DNA of 64,000 nucleotides from positions 49,161,169 through 49,225,168 of the forward strand of contig OX485806.1 in assembly GCA_950295325.1 (NCBI GenBank), given 5' to 3'. The position numbers were made by a program, and so were the translations under genes. Positions within the stretch are counted from its first letter, which is position 1. Each line of letters starts with the position of its first letter. This document shows positions 1 to 12,850 of the stretch, one piece after another. The notes under the pieces are model-generated. The model searched no databases. It was given only the letters and a program-made list of their open reading frames with translations, and was not told the DNA's origin. Source of the stretch: Polytrichum commune (Eukaryota; Streptophyta; Polytrichopsida; Polytrichales; Polytrichaceae).

Positions 1-3000
1 TTCGTATGGGATACGTGACAAATGGTACAAAATCCCAAGAAATATTGAAGTAATATTTTATTTGGTCTGTAACATTGAATCCATATATAGCACGACCTAC
101 CAAAGAGAGGAACTGAAATTAAAGTCATAGTGAGAACGGTGATTACCTATGTTTGAGTCAAGGTCATATATATGAGCTCAAATCACCTTATAACTCAATT
201 TACAGATATTTATGTTTGCATTGGAATAATGCAAATGATGAATGGGATACTTTCAGATAGGGTCACTTTTGACACTACTAGCTTAAAAGTATAAAGAAGG
301 GTAAACCCTCCACATGACATATTGAGGCCCATAATGGGCTTCTCAGACCTTTAAGGGCCAAGAGGATGTATAAGTTGTACCTCAGAACAAGACATAGCAG
401 CGAGGGTTAGGTTGAGCTGGTTCCACAGGAACAAGCAACATCTTTCTTGACGGATGCTCAACGCGGTATGTCATCTTGCACAGAATTAATATACTGATTG
501 ATGATGCCTTCTTCCAGTGACACTAAAAGAGAGTCCCTAAAACCAGCGATCCTAAAACCAATGCACTTTCAATAGAGGCAATAGTAATAAAGACACACCT
601 GTATATATATGGACTATTACTATGTAATTTAACCTCTCACAAAAATAATATAAAATTCCTTTATCCCATCCTCCTCCCAATTGAATCTTCACTTGTTTCT
701 TGCTTTGTGTTGTTTTTTTTTGTTTTCCCTTGCTTTCATGTTACTCAATGAAACTTGGGGAATGCTTATTGACATGATCATGCACATGTCATACCTCCTA
801 AACATGTATTATGATTTACCACACAATTATATAGTCATATAAAATGTTGGGCAAGGTTGCCTTGACTATTTGTTTTGGATGTGGGTGTAAGCACAATAGA
901 GTGGACAACTCCTTATCCATGCCTAGTGTTCAGGGAAAGTGATTCAAAACTATACACTAACTTTGAATTTTGTGAAGAAAAACAACATAGACATTTTTAA
1001 AACATATTGATCTACAAAGCCAAGCAAATTATGATGACAAAAAAAAATCTAATAAAAGTCTACATATTTTAGAAGATGGTACAAGTGGTGTGCAAATAGG
1101 TGATATTGAACAAGTGATTGTCTAAAATTTGTTTAAAGCATGATAAATCTACATTGAATTGATGGTTTTCCACAAAGTTTGTGATGATGCCCTCAAGCAA
1201 ATAATGAAATCAAGGAATATGAAAGAAAATTCCAATTTCAAAATAGTTAAGGTCATGAAATCTACACTCAAAACCAGACTCAATTATTTGTTTTTGAGCA
1301 TCATCTTTAATGATAAATATTGAAGATCTCAACTTGATTTTCTACATTTGAGTATTCAACACAACAACAGAGGTCATCATGAAAAAAATCCAATTTAAAC
1401 AATGCTTTGCTACTACTTTTAGGTCTTTGACCAAAAAATGATGGGTTTAATATACAGGAGCATTTTTTGAACCACTTTACCATGCTTGCACCCATGTGTC
1501 CAGTTGGAGACCATATTTGAATATTATGCCAAATCAATGCAAAAGATATTGGAGGGGTGCATCATAATTGTTTTCTGAGAATGATTGGAGATTTAAGTTA
1601 TTTGCAACAATGGCAATGGGCTCCAACTACGCTCCTTTGCAAACTTTAAAATTGTTGTTTGAGTGTCAACTATAGGACGTCAAGTGAAGATTCTTGTTCC
1701 TTTGGAATTATTGCATAGGCCTTGTGGCTTGTGTTAACAACTCAAAAAAAACGCCTATAATATTTGGAATCCATTTTTAATTAAAAAACTTTGGCACAAT
1801 AAAATCAATTGTAGGTTTCCAATCCCAAAAACTCTAACTATTCATTGGAATTTTGAATGACGTGCATGGGTGCCTATGAAGTAAATCCCCCTAGATATGA
1901 GAAATGTATAGAGAAATAGGTTTACAAACTAGTGTTATATTAGAATATAAAATTAAGTATTTATTGTAAGGTTTTCAATCCATTTTGATAAATGCCTTCA
2001 TTATATACACAAAATTAAATACACAATGGAAATATAGGTCTTTATATATATATATATATACACACACACATACACACGCATTGGAAGACTTGATGAAGTT
2101 TATGAAGAAAAACAAATGTATATGTACGAATGGCATGCTAGAAAATGGTCTCATGTATTTCTACTAAGATTTTTAATGTAATGTAATTAATGCCTCCTCT
2201 ACATATATAGAATACAAATCTCAAATTGAATAAGCATTTAATACATATCAAATTCAATTTTTCTTTCCAATGAGAAAGTCATTAAGCATTTTTTCATTCA
2301 TAGCATGTAACTCAATGATTGCATCAAGCAAACAAAGACAATTTCATAAAAACTTAACCACAATCAAGATAGCAAAACTCAAAGGAGCCCATGAACACTC
2401 CAAAAACCTCTTGTTTGTAAATCCGAATGCAAACCCAAACAATAATGAGCAAAATAGTCATTAGGAACTATTATCAATGACAACAATGGACAAAAACAAG
2501 AATTGAATGAAACACACCTATTATCAATTTTTTCTCTAAAATATAAGGCCATTTTTATACATCTACTTTTATTTCAATATTTTTAAGAGTTTTTTTAAAT
2601 ATACACTTAAAATTTTTAATACCTTTCCCTTATTATTATAATTTAATAAGACTAAAGATGAAAATGCACAAATAAAAATACATACAAACAGGCATATGAA
2701 CAATGCTTGGAGTGAGATGGTCTCATGGTCTCTTTGTTTTGCCTCTTATTTTTTCTTTTCTTTTCTTTGGTTCATATAAATAATATTTGTTTACTTTTAT
2801 CCTTCTTGGACCAACGTTGTGGCCTAATTCTAACATTATTGTTTTTCACACCTCTTTCATTATATTTCTATTGATTATGAACAATATGATGCTCTACCTC
2901 TCACAATTTCATCTGGTATTACATTTTTATTGAATATGAGCAACCTAATACTCCACCTTCAACACTCCCATTTTGCGAACAGTCAAAGACTTGTAATGCT

Positions 3001-3186
3001 ATTCAATTTCTTAGATTCTCAACTTTATATAGTGAGGATCAAACATTGCCCATACGTTTCCATATATTATGCCTAATCGTTTCACTCTAGCTCAAAGAAG
3101 CTTCTAATATTGTCACATTGGCTTGATCCTCACCATATTTAGGCCAAATGTGGTTCTTCCACCATTTTCTAAGTGGTCGCCGCTTC
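1..3186. other. AT-rich intergenic DNA, no gene recognised
   Basis: The open frames here are short (under about 80 codons), have no recognisable motif and lie in AT-rich DNA. I see no conserved domain, tRNA or LTR boundary. A microsatellite near 2.05 kb is listed separately. Confidence 0.6.
2043..2079. repeat. (TA)n(CA)n compound microsatellite
   Basis: An uninterrupted TA run passes directly into a CA run with one TA interruption. It is a simple dinucleotide repeat and likely polymorphic. Confidence 0.9.
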
Positions 3187-4000
3187 TTAGTGGGTCGCGC
3201 CGTTCTTTGCCAAATCTTTAGCAATAATGTTGTTATTTGCCGGTCTTTCACGTGCATTTTCAATCACAATGCCATTACCTCCCACTTCCTCATTGCCATC
3301 AACAAATTGTCCACCACCATTGAACAATGGCGATTTGGAAGATTTTTTCACCACCATCATCGTAGGGCCTTCATTTCTTCCACTTAGAGACACCTCCAAA
3401 TTGTTTCTAATGCTCCTACTATCTTTCATAAACACAACATCTTTTTTTTTATGATTTGTTTTGGATCCAAACAAATCAACCTGTACACATTCATACCTTT
3501 GCAATATCCACAAAATACACATTTGAATCCTTTTGCATCGAGTTTGCCCCTTTTTCATATGAATGCATTGCACAAAGTTGGCCGCACCCGCTCCACACAC
3601 TTTCGTGAAGGTCGTTTGGTACAAATTGGTACCCCAAACCCTAAACCAACTTGCAACTTCCGCATGTGAAGCATAATTTGTGATGCGATCTATGCCTTAT
3701 GTCTCTCATTTCAACTCTGACAATAATGGACCCCATTTTGATGGTTTTAGCCATGATATCATCACCAAAATGCACGTTGCATGGAGTAATTACCTTGTAT
3801 GTGTCAAATGTTGCCCTATGCAAATCATGTTCTTCGTGGCACCCGAATTCATGATCCATTTGCAAACACTTCTCGAATGCGTTCCGTATTGCATTGCAAA
3901 TGCAAATTTGTCTTTTTCCTTTGCATTTATGGTATTGTCCCTCTCTTACTTTTAATCTTTGTGTTTCCACTCCAATCCACTCAAATAAGGTCCAATTCAT
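3187..4000 (-). pseudogene. Ty1/copia polyprotein fragment, internally deleted
   Basis: Read on the minus strand, the first part (4000 to 3641) matches the copia protease region. It contains 'HEFGCHEEHDLHRATFDT', then 'VHFGDDIMAKTIKMGSIIV', the GDD...GxGxI pattern that follows the retropepsin active site, and then a degraded equivalent of the 'VLHVPKLxxNLLSV' stretch. The second part (3624 to 3187) jumps to the end of the integrase core: 'CILWILQRYECVQVDLF' resembles the GY-x-KGY region and 'DVVFMKDSRS' the I(S)RDVVF motif. Most of the integrase and all reverse transcriptase are missing, and frameshifts lie between the parts. It is an old defective copy. The family assignment rests on motif order and is fairly secure. 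Confidence 0.75.
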
Positions 4001-4340
4001 TTCAAAATCGTTTTTATGGTGTCAAATAAACTTGTGGACTATCAAATCACTCAAATCAATATCTATTCACCACAAATAAGAGCTATTTTTCTCAAATATG
4101 CCTTAAAAATATCAAATCTCTCAGGTCGCATCTTCTTCACCACAAATGAATCCCCTTGCTTTCAAATGTATATTAGAATATTTTAATCATTCAAGTTAGA
4201 TATGGCTTCACTCAAATGAATGCATTTTTTTAAAAACATACCCGTTTGCACTCTTCAATCACTCAAGTAAGATGTTCTTCATCTCAAATCATACTCAAGG
4301 CATTCAAACAACAATTCATTCAACTCAAAATCCTTGAATG

Positions 4341-4700
4341 GTTTCAAACAAGCCATACAACACTCAAACCTCACAAATAAGCTTTAAACCACTCAAAATA
4401 ATCAAATCATATGTTTTTGAAGTGTAAACACCTCCAAAACCCTCAAATAAACTCCTCAATACTCAAACCTCTCAAATTAGATTATCTAAGAATCTAAACA
4501 CCTTTAATGTTCTCTCATAAACTCCTCAACATTCAAGCCTCTCAAGTTAGATGTTTTTAGAGTTTAAATACCTTCAAAACTCTCAAATAAACCTTTACAT
4601 TCTTAAATCACCTTAATGAAATGTTTTTTGAAGTTTAAACACCTCCAAACCTCTCAAATAAACCACTAAGCACTCAAAACAGTCAATTCATATGTTCATG
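4341..4700. repeat. 70-bp degenerate tandem repeat
   Basis: Units beginning ATGTTTTTGAAG(T/G) start at about 4411, 4481, 4551 and 4621, an exact 70-bp step. Each continues with a variant of 'taaacacctccaaaac' and 'ctcaaataaactcctcaa'. More degenerate ACTCAAA-rich DNA extends upstream to about 4000. It has no coding content. Confidence 0.8.
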
Positions 4701-4740
4701 CATCAAACATGCATTCAAGTAAAAACAAAACACAAATAAA

Positions 4741-5366
4741 CATGTTCGGCCTTGGGTGGGTTTGGCCACACCACCTCACCCATATAAGCCTCTAGGGCTT
4801 TTGGCAGAGCTCCTACCCCACCATGAAGAAACCTTTTGTCTCTCTACCAAGAGTCGGGGCCAAGTAGACATTTTCCCTTAGCCGCTCGGGCTGGAAGCCT
4901 TTAGTAGCTTTAGAACACCATAATTTCTTTGTATGATAGTTGATGCAACAAGCAACCACTCCATCGGCATCTACGTTTTATGTAGATGCCGATGGAGTCC
5001 TCACTTGCCCCATTTGGGCAAGTATTGCGGACGTTAAGCATGTTCAAACCTTGGCAATCCCAGGAGCCAATCCCAGGCTACTGTTGCACCAGGGCGCTGT
5101 CCCGGGATAGCGCCCCTTATCATTAGATTATCATATCTCCTAGCTCACACCTCTGAATAAGGTGTTCTTGAGTACTCTAGAATCACTACGCCATAAGTTA
5201 CACGTAGCTCATGGCCTTACCCTCATGACCCTTAATCTCCGTGGGTGGGAGGTGTTCCCAACTCCCGGGGCACTCTCACCAACGGTGCCACAAGTCCCGG
5301 TGTCACTCCGGGGTCCCCCTTGTGCCCATGGTGTTTTGGGCATTCCTCATGAAGAGGTGTGCAACA
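4741..5366 (+). mobile_element. 5'-truncated LTR, family A
   Basis: From 4741 the sequence is collinear with the second half of the LTR at 25,232-26,203. Shared blocks are the 'cacctcacccatataagcc' block, the 'ccaagtagacattttccctt' block, the hairpin around TCGGCATCTAC and the GGCGCTGTCCCGGGA palindrome. It ends near GTGCAACA, equivalent to the GTGCACGACA end of the other copy. The first ~320 bp of the LTR are absent, so this is a fragment. An inverted repeat of 17-bp arms (4963-5003) is strongest in this copy. Confidence 0.8.
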
Positions 5367-8300
5367 CTATTCACGTTTAAAATTCCACCCTCCAAAACAA
5401 GGTTTGATGGCAAATATCCTCACATCTCTCATGCATTAACGCGTTTTCTATCGCGCCTTGGTCTATGCGACCTAGACCCATGGTGAGACAAAGCAATTTG
5501 GCCTCATCATCTTTTCTCTAAGTACGATGATGCTCTTCACTTCTCTCTTAACTTGCCATGCTCTTGAGATCATGCCATACCTTGTAGCTCCAAATTCATT
5601 CACCAAACTATGTTGTGGTCCGGTAATGAAATAGGTAGAGCACATAGCCTCCACACAACACAACCAACAATACGATTTGTAGTTAATCTTTGTCAAAATC
5701 AATGCCTCATGATTCAACTTGCTCAACAAGTTAACGTTGTAGGTGAAATTGTACTCCAAACACCAACTCCCCAAAATGGCTACAAAGATTACGGCTCAAA
5801 AACATGTAGGATTGAGATGTTGGCGATGTTCAAATGAAAATTGCATATAGGTGGCATGACAATCCTAGGGGTTCATGAAAGAACCAAGGATAAGTAGCCA
5901 ATTATACTCTAAAAATGTCCACAGGGTATTAGTAAGCCACTTGTACCGCCTTGGGCAGTCGCAAAACCTCAGATCATTTCTCACATTCAAAGGAGGTTCT
6001 TTGCTTCATCCTGCACATATGCATTGATAAACCTTGTCATGTGACTGATTTAGATCAGTGCTTAGTCGTCTTGATTGGCCGACATCCTCCAAAATCCATT
6101 CCAAGGCATTCCAGTTTGGAATTGGTTGTTCCACGTCTTTGTCGAATAGGGCCTCGTATTTTCCCAAAAATTTGTGCATCAAGGGGTTGTTCACTTGGCT
6201 TGTACCACTCAACTTTCTATGTACATGGTTAGGAGGGGTTAAGAAAAATGTGATTTGATTCTGCAAATTAGTTTGTGCATTTCCTCCTGTTTGTTTCATC
6301 TATTGATCCATCATGTACATCCTCTCTTTTAGTTGGTAATATTTGAACTGATAATGTCCGGGGCCAAAATCAAGACGTCTACCCATAGCCAACTTCTCTA
6401 AATTGGCATCCATTGCAGCTTGCAAAAAGTTGTCTCCTCTTAGACTTGACTTCACCCTAGAAAATTCAGCTGCCTAATTTTTAAGCATGGGTGAAAGGCT
6501 AATTGTCAATGCAGTGCCAATTGTTGCATTCCAAAATTGGAGATCTACCTCTCTTTGGGGTGGGTTTAATTCTAGAGTTGCCATTTGATGTCTCCTTTGT
6601 TATAGAGACAACTCCAATTGGGGTACAATATGTGAAAACTCTGACTCCAAATTTGGCTATAGACTGGAACACCTTGAAGAGGTCAGTCACTTTCAATCCT
6701 TCCTTTATTATATGAGAAGATTCTCACATCCATCCATTAGGGATTTTACCTACAATTTCTTAGAATCAGGGATATTTAGGTATTAGTTGGATTGCAGGCT
6801 ATAGACTAAGAAGAAGATGTCTCGCTGTAAGTGAAAGTTTTTGAACAAGGAGGAAAAAGGTGGACACACACTCTCAATTACCTACACACCTAACTTCATT
6901 CTCTCAATCCTTCTTTGTTTTGCTTCCTGCTTGATTTTTTGCCTTTCCAATCTCTCTTCTAATTCTCGGATTTTATGCCTGCTTTCCAAAATATCATGTT
7001 CACTCACTTAGTTTGTGTATGTTCTTTGAAAGATTGAATATTTTTTGGCTAATTTTTTGCTTTTATATATATTTTTTAAACTGCCCGATTGTTCAATAAT
7101 AAAAAGGAATGAATTTCAGCTTTAATGAATTTTTTTGTGAAAGGCACGAGTCTTAGGAAAACTTTGAGTGCAAGCCTTTGTGTCGAATTTTATGACCTAA
7201 ACGAAATATTCATGGCCTACAAAGTATGTAGAGCTCAACTATCTCCACATGTTGCTAAGGTTGATAGTATTGTAGTAATTTAGAACGTCATCCAAATCAA
7301 GATGACTAAACTACCTAATTTCCTTGTCATTTGTTGTTTTTTAACCCCAGTTTTCTTCTTTTGTTATAGATGAAAGTGCTTTTGTTCTTTTAAAAAACTC
7401 TTCTACCTTGTGTTCAACATGTTGGATTTTTAAGTATAACTTAATTTTTTTTAATGAACTATTTTCTTGGTGATATCTCTTCAAATAATATATTTCGATC
7501 AAATGTTACTTCTAATTTATCAATTTGTTTGTTTGTTTTTTTTTTCTTTTGTGTTGAACTACTTCATATGCCGCAGTTGTTTCAATAAGCTCAAGTGTTA
7601 CTTTCTAAGCATTGATCTAGATCTTGTTTATTTTTTCTCTTGCATCGATGTTGTAAATTTTTTATGTGTCATAGTTGTCTTATCAAGATTCAAGTGTTAA
7701 TTACTTCTAAAGATTGATCTAAATTGTATCAATAATTCTTTGTAGCGTTGTGTCATCTTCATGTGCCGAAGTTGTGTTTCTTCTTCTCAAGTAAATAATA
7801 ATTTTTTCTTCAAATAGCTAAGTATCTTAAGTATCCAAGTAACCGTATAAAAAATTTAATTTCCCCTCCAAATCGCCGAGTAGCCAAGTAACATCTCCTC
7901 TCTTCTAAATATCTCAAGTTGCACATAACCTTCTTCAAATAACCAAGTAGCCTAAATAACAAATAATGTTTCTTCAAGTTGTTGAGTAACCAAGTAGCTA
8001 AGTAACCAAGTGGTTTTTCTAAATAATCAAATTGCACGTGTCATTTTTCAAATAACCAAGTAGCATTTCTTTAAATAGCAAGTGATTTTTCTTCAAGTTG
8101 CAAAGTAACCTTCCTTTAAGTTGCCGAGCAACCAAATAGCTAAATAACCAAGTAAAAAATAACTTTTCCTTAAATAACCAAATTACCTTTTGTTCCAAAA
8201 AAAATTATCTTTCAACTTTTATTTTTAGTTTCCTAATTGTTAATCTTCAATATCAGAAAAAATTCCGTTAAAATGTGTGTTGATAGGAACTTAATAATAA

Positions 8301-8558
8301 TGAAGTTGTTGTTGGACACTCTCATTTCATGTAGAGAAGATTTCTTCTTTATATGTGTGGTAATGCCTCTACTAAGCTCCACTTTCTTATCAACTCTTGG
8401 GAAGGCATCTTTGCGTCATTCTCTAACCTGTAATTTTTTTCAATTCTCAATTCCTCTTAATAATATTTTTTTGCATAACAATGTCATTTGGATTTTCAGC
8501 TATACATGGTACATTCTATTTTTAGAACAAACACAATAGTTGTATTATAGTTTTTCCT
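5367..8558. other. Non-coding stretch with decayed frames and low-complexity block
   Basis: Minus-strand open frames at 5,472-5,774, 6,006-6,299 and 6,499-6,696 could be remnants of one decayed coding sequence, but I recognise no family. From about 7,790 to 8,180 the DNA is a cryptic simple repeat made of variants of 'aaccaagtagctaagt'. Nothing else is supported. Confidence 0.5.
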
Positions 8559-8593
8559 CAGGGTTGTCTATTGTGTCGTGACAGAGGCTAATC

Positions 8594-8630
8594 TCGGCAT
8601 AATGTCGTGCCGTCATGACATTATGCCGGA
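8594..8630. repeat. hAT left subterminal hairpin
   Basis: CGGCATAATGTC and its complement GACATTATGCCG form 12-bp arms around a 10-nt loop just inside the left end. The right subterminal region has a comparable hairpin, TGTCGTGACGGA...TCCGTCACGACA, near 22,210-22,236. Such palindromes near hAT ends are plausible transposase-binding sites, by inference. Confidence 0.75.
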
Positions 8631-8764
8631 TGTTGTCTTTATCCTGACGGACTTGAATTTTACCAAATTCTGTGTGTAATTACATTACCCCATTTCGGAC
8701 ACGTAGGATGTAAGATGTCCACGTGTGATGACATGTCAGCAAAGTAGAGGTAAAGTGGGGAAAA

Positions 8765-8812
8765 AATTACTAGCCCCCATCCGCCCCCGTTCCCCCCCCC
8801 CCGGTCCGCCCC
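8765..8812. repeat. C-rich tract near left hAT end
   Basis: A run of C homopolymers mixed with 'ccgcccccgtt'. Similar tracts with the same 'cccgtccgcc' core occur near 19,215 and 21,998 inside the same element, each next to a coding-region start or the subterminal region. They may be promoter-proximal or G-quadruplex-forming on the minus strand. Confidence 0.6.
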
Positions 8813-9080
8813 CGTTAGATTCGTAGTCCTCCTCCATGAGTACTATAAATTGAGGGTTCAAGGTGCCATTTTTGCCTCCACTGTCATAGTGTGTCTCAAG
8901 ACTTTTGATTCTCTTCTGAGGAGTGAGGATTGAATGCGTGAGACCCGATTGCAGAGGATACTTTGTCCACTCTAGTGACTGTGAATTAGGGTTGCCCTTG
9001 TGACACTCTTCAACAGGACCTAGTATGCGATCAAAGTTATTTGCTCTACCTTGTTTGTATTTGCAGGTTTTGTTGAAATC

Positions 9081-12000
9081 ATGCCACGACGAAATGATGC
9101 ATGGGATCATTGGTACGAGGATAAGGGGATGGTTCCCGGTAAATCACAAAGGCAGGTTAAATGTAGGTTTTGCCTGTTCGTCATATCTTACCGAGGAAAT
9201 AGAATGTTGGCCCACCTTGGTTATAGACCTCCTTTAGGGGGTCCTAGTGATGTTTCCACATGTAGGATGGTACCCCCGCATATTAGGGTCTTGTTTGAAG
9301 ATTGCGGAGGCCCTGTGCCCTTACATGTAGGCATTGTAAATGAGGACCCTCCGGTGCGAGATGATGTACCTCTGGAGCCTATTATAGCGGACTCCGTAGA
9401 TAGTGAAACAAAGCCTTTGCTTATGTCCCAATCCACACAACATTCTGGTGTTGTGGCACATGGCACACCTCCTCGTGAACTACGTCAACTCAACATAACG
9501 GAGGGGTTCAATGTGTCAACAAAAGAATTCCTTGATAGAGCATGGGCAACGGCTTTTTATGAAGCTAACATTCCTTGAAAATTATCCTTGAAAATATAGA
9601 TCAGGATTTGCTTGAATAAAGTCGCGAGCAGCGAAGGCCATAACTGGGGCATTGTCGGTGCAAACTTGGACCACATTATGTCGACCAACATTTTCCACAA
9701 ATGGTTGAATTTGAGCAGCAACGTAGAGATGATCCTTGTGATTTCCCGTGGTATCAATGGTACCCAAGAAAACGTCTCCCTTTGTGCCACATTGAAGAAC
9801 ATTTAGGAGAGGTCGGTTTGCACGTTGTCCCATCCATCACAACATATTGTAACGCCATATTTGTCAACGGAATATTTTCAAGGATATTTTCAAGGATATT
9901 TTCAAGATCCGCATTGCCTAGATCTCCTCTTAGAAGAATGGGTGAAAAAATTGGTAAAAAAAGCGCGCCATATTTGTGTTTTTGTTAAAAATCATCATGT
10001 TTCTCAAGCTATATTCCGGAGGTTGTCACCAAATCTCTCACTCCGCCTACATGTAGAGACCCGTTTTGCAACGAACTTCATCATGATAGAACGTCTTCTT
10101 CAAATACGCAATGCTTTGGAAAGAATGGTGGTTGATGAGGATTGGCCTACTTTAATGCGTGATTTGAGGAGGAGATCTCGCACCGCTTACATGAAGGGCT
10201 TTGCAGTGTGACGCTTATACGTTCCGATGGATTCTGGAATACATGCAAAAATTTCTTGTATATGGTGATCCCGGTTGTTAAAGTTCTTTATGTATTTGAT
10301 GGCAAGGCGCCTGCAATGGGATTGGCTTGGAGGGTCATGCATGATTTACAAACCCATGTTCGTGGATTCAGTAAACCCCCATTTCGCTTAAGCCTTGAGC
10401 TTGTTGCAAATGCTATGCTAACGTTTCAAAATAGACGGAGGTTGATGTTGAATGATCTTCATTGGGCTGGACCGATGTTAAATCCGCTTCTACGTGGTTG
10501 GGCCCCATTCCATGAGGATGACAATTCGAGGACAATCCTAAATCGAGTTCTTCGCAGGCTTGCTCCAAATGAGGACACTTATGTCCAAATCCTCCACCAG
10601 TACCAAGATTTCCTTGAAAATCGAGGGCCTTTTGCTGATTCTACAGACCCAAACGTACATGCCGCACCTCTCCATGAATGGTGGGATGCAATGGGAGGTG
10701 GAGCTAAGGCCCTCCAAACAATAGCAAGACGTATCCTTGCACAAGTATGTTCTGCATCCGCATGTGAGCGCAATTGGAGCATGTACTCATATGTTCACAA
10801 CAAGAGTCGCAATCGCTTGAAGCATTGTCGTGTTGAGGACCTCGTCTATATATATACCAATAATAGGCTCATTCGACATCGGAGGGGCCCAGAACCTGCG
10901 CAATGGTACGAATTGAATGAGGTCCATTTTGACGATGACCTTGATGAAGAAGATGACAACGAAGATGACGTGGATCCAAATGATAGGGCCGGAAATGATG
11001 ATGACAACAATGTTGATGACATTGACTTTGATTTGGATGATCTCGATTCAAATAATCATGATTCAGAAGATGATGATGACAATGGTAGTGATGGAAACCT
11101 TGGGGTGTTTGATTTTGATGAAGCGGATGTCCCCCATCATAACGACGGAATGCATGACAATCATGAGGGGTCTATTGGAGGACCACCTTTTGAAACCCTC
11201 CATACGGGACAAGGTTTTCCCTCTGACCATAATGTTGTTATGGGGGCAACAAAGAATGTAAGAATTGAAGTAGATTCCTTGCAACCTCATAGCGATTCTC
11301 TTTTATTTGGTGGAGGTGACAATGTACTACCCGCAAATGAGCCAACGCATGTTCAACAGGAGCCACTTCCAACCATAGTACATTCTAAATCCATGGAAGC
11401 CTCCCTCATATCCAACCATCGTATAGAAGTTCAAATACCCAATGTTGTTGAAATGCCTACAACTCGATTTCATGCACTTCAAGGAATTGCATCCACCTCT
11501 ACGGTGCAAGTGCATGCACAACGTCAACATCATCCCTTTACTCGAAGTATTGCCAATACTTCTAGATTGGATGTTTCACGTGCAACTGCTGTGGGTGCTA
11601 CTTTGGTTGCTATGCACAATGTTTCAAGAAATGTTGCTATAGAGGCACCACGCCATCCATCTGTTCGTCGACATGTTGTTGAGAACATACCAATTACGAT
11701 TCCACCCGCATCAGTTTAGCTTCTACACAATCAATCCAATGGAAGAGGTGGTCTCGGAGTTGGAGGTGGAAGTACATTGGGGGATGCAATTATAGATGGA
11801 AGTAGAGATGAAGTGCACTCAAGTCTTGGTACGGGTGGAGGGCGTTTGAGAACTACGAGAGGTGTCAAACGTACTAGGAAGAGGTATCAGGGAATATCGC
11901 TTCCGTATACTGCTGAAGACTACAATGGAAATGAGGGTAGACCACATCTAGATGAAAATGGCATACGGGATGCAGAGGGCTATCGGCCCACCAAGAAGAT

Positions 12001-12139
12001 AATTATATCACAACATGACCGAGAGTTGCACAATCGGAGCGCGACTCCCCAAATAGATGATGATTTCAGTACAGACGAGTCTGAAGAAGACCTAAGGTGT
12101 GTCGAAGCAAATGATCCCACCGTACAGATTCGAATGTAA
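9081..12139 (+). pseudogene. hAT transposase, inverted and frameshifted
   Basis: The chosen start, ATG at 9081, gives MPRRNDAWDHWYED, then a BED-type zinc-finger start (KCRFC, then LAHLG), and runs to 9578. The expected next block, the hAT DUF659 region (CCDGWDNVQ, PLLNVL, GTIDTTGNHKD, VQVCTDNAPVM), is on the opposite strand at 9582-9862. The plus strand resumes with HCLDLLLEEW, ICVFVKNHH and LHVETRFATNFIM. A frameshift at about 10,207 leads into the C-terminal dimerisation region (ARRILAQVCSASACERNWS...YVHNKSRNRL, about 10,720-10,830) and a long acidic D/E tail. An in-frame TAG at 11,717-11,719 is followed by further in-frame coding to 12,139. About 80 codons between FYEANIP and DKYGV are missing. 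It cannot make functional transposase; the family call is secure. Confidence 0.88.
9575..9888 (-). other. Microinversion inside the hAT transposase
   Basis: This ~300-bp segment reads as transposase only on the minus strand, while both flanks read on plus. It is bounded by inverted copies of CCTTGAAAATATCCTTGAAA: the left copy lies at 9575-9598 and the complement TATTTTCAAGGATATTTTCA at 9870-9900, in 2-3 tandem copies. The arrangement fits inversion or template switching between these arms. Confidence 0.8.
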
Positions 12140-12850
12140 TGGTTTTGCACAAATGTGGTCGTTCGGTGCTCCCACGTACTCATGTAATTTTTTTTACGTC
12201 AAAATTGATACAACCTTAGGGCCTTTGGTAAGACATTTAGACCACAAAGCGAACGCTACCTTCGCAGTTGTATCGTTTATTATAGTAATAAAGTTATTTA
12301 TTGCATGTTTTTAAAATACCATATGGTTGTCAACTTGTCGTTGCAATTAATCTCCAACAGAATGTTATGCCATTATTAGTACAATATTTTGTATTATTCT
12401 TACTGTGCATGGAGCTTTATTTTTATTTATTGAGTTTCTTAAAGCAAATGCTTTTATAAATATTGTAAGCCCCCTATTACTTGATTGTACATGCTTCGTT
12501 GGTGACTTCCTCTTTTTGAGAACCTTTCTATGTGTTTTATATAATTATATTTTTATGTAGTTTTCAATATTGACTATATAGTTAATAGTACTTTTGGTTA
12601 GACTATCATATGAATTACTAATATTCAAGTAAGTTTTTAAAATTTTCGAAAAACATTAAAACATGTGGCATCCATATACTATCTTTTACACGTTCTAATC
12701 ACTTAGAAATGACAACTTGCCGGTAAATCCTCTTCATATTACATATTCTTTTAACAATAAATATGTTCATTGCGTCCAAAGTCTTCTTCCCTTCCTATAC
12801 AACTTCCTAAACATCATACAAAAATTCCTAATCTGAATCTGAATCGAGGT

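Noticed and set aside
10917-11261. Methionine-rich frame
   Set aside because: Shifted reading of the acidic D/E tail of the hAT transposase.
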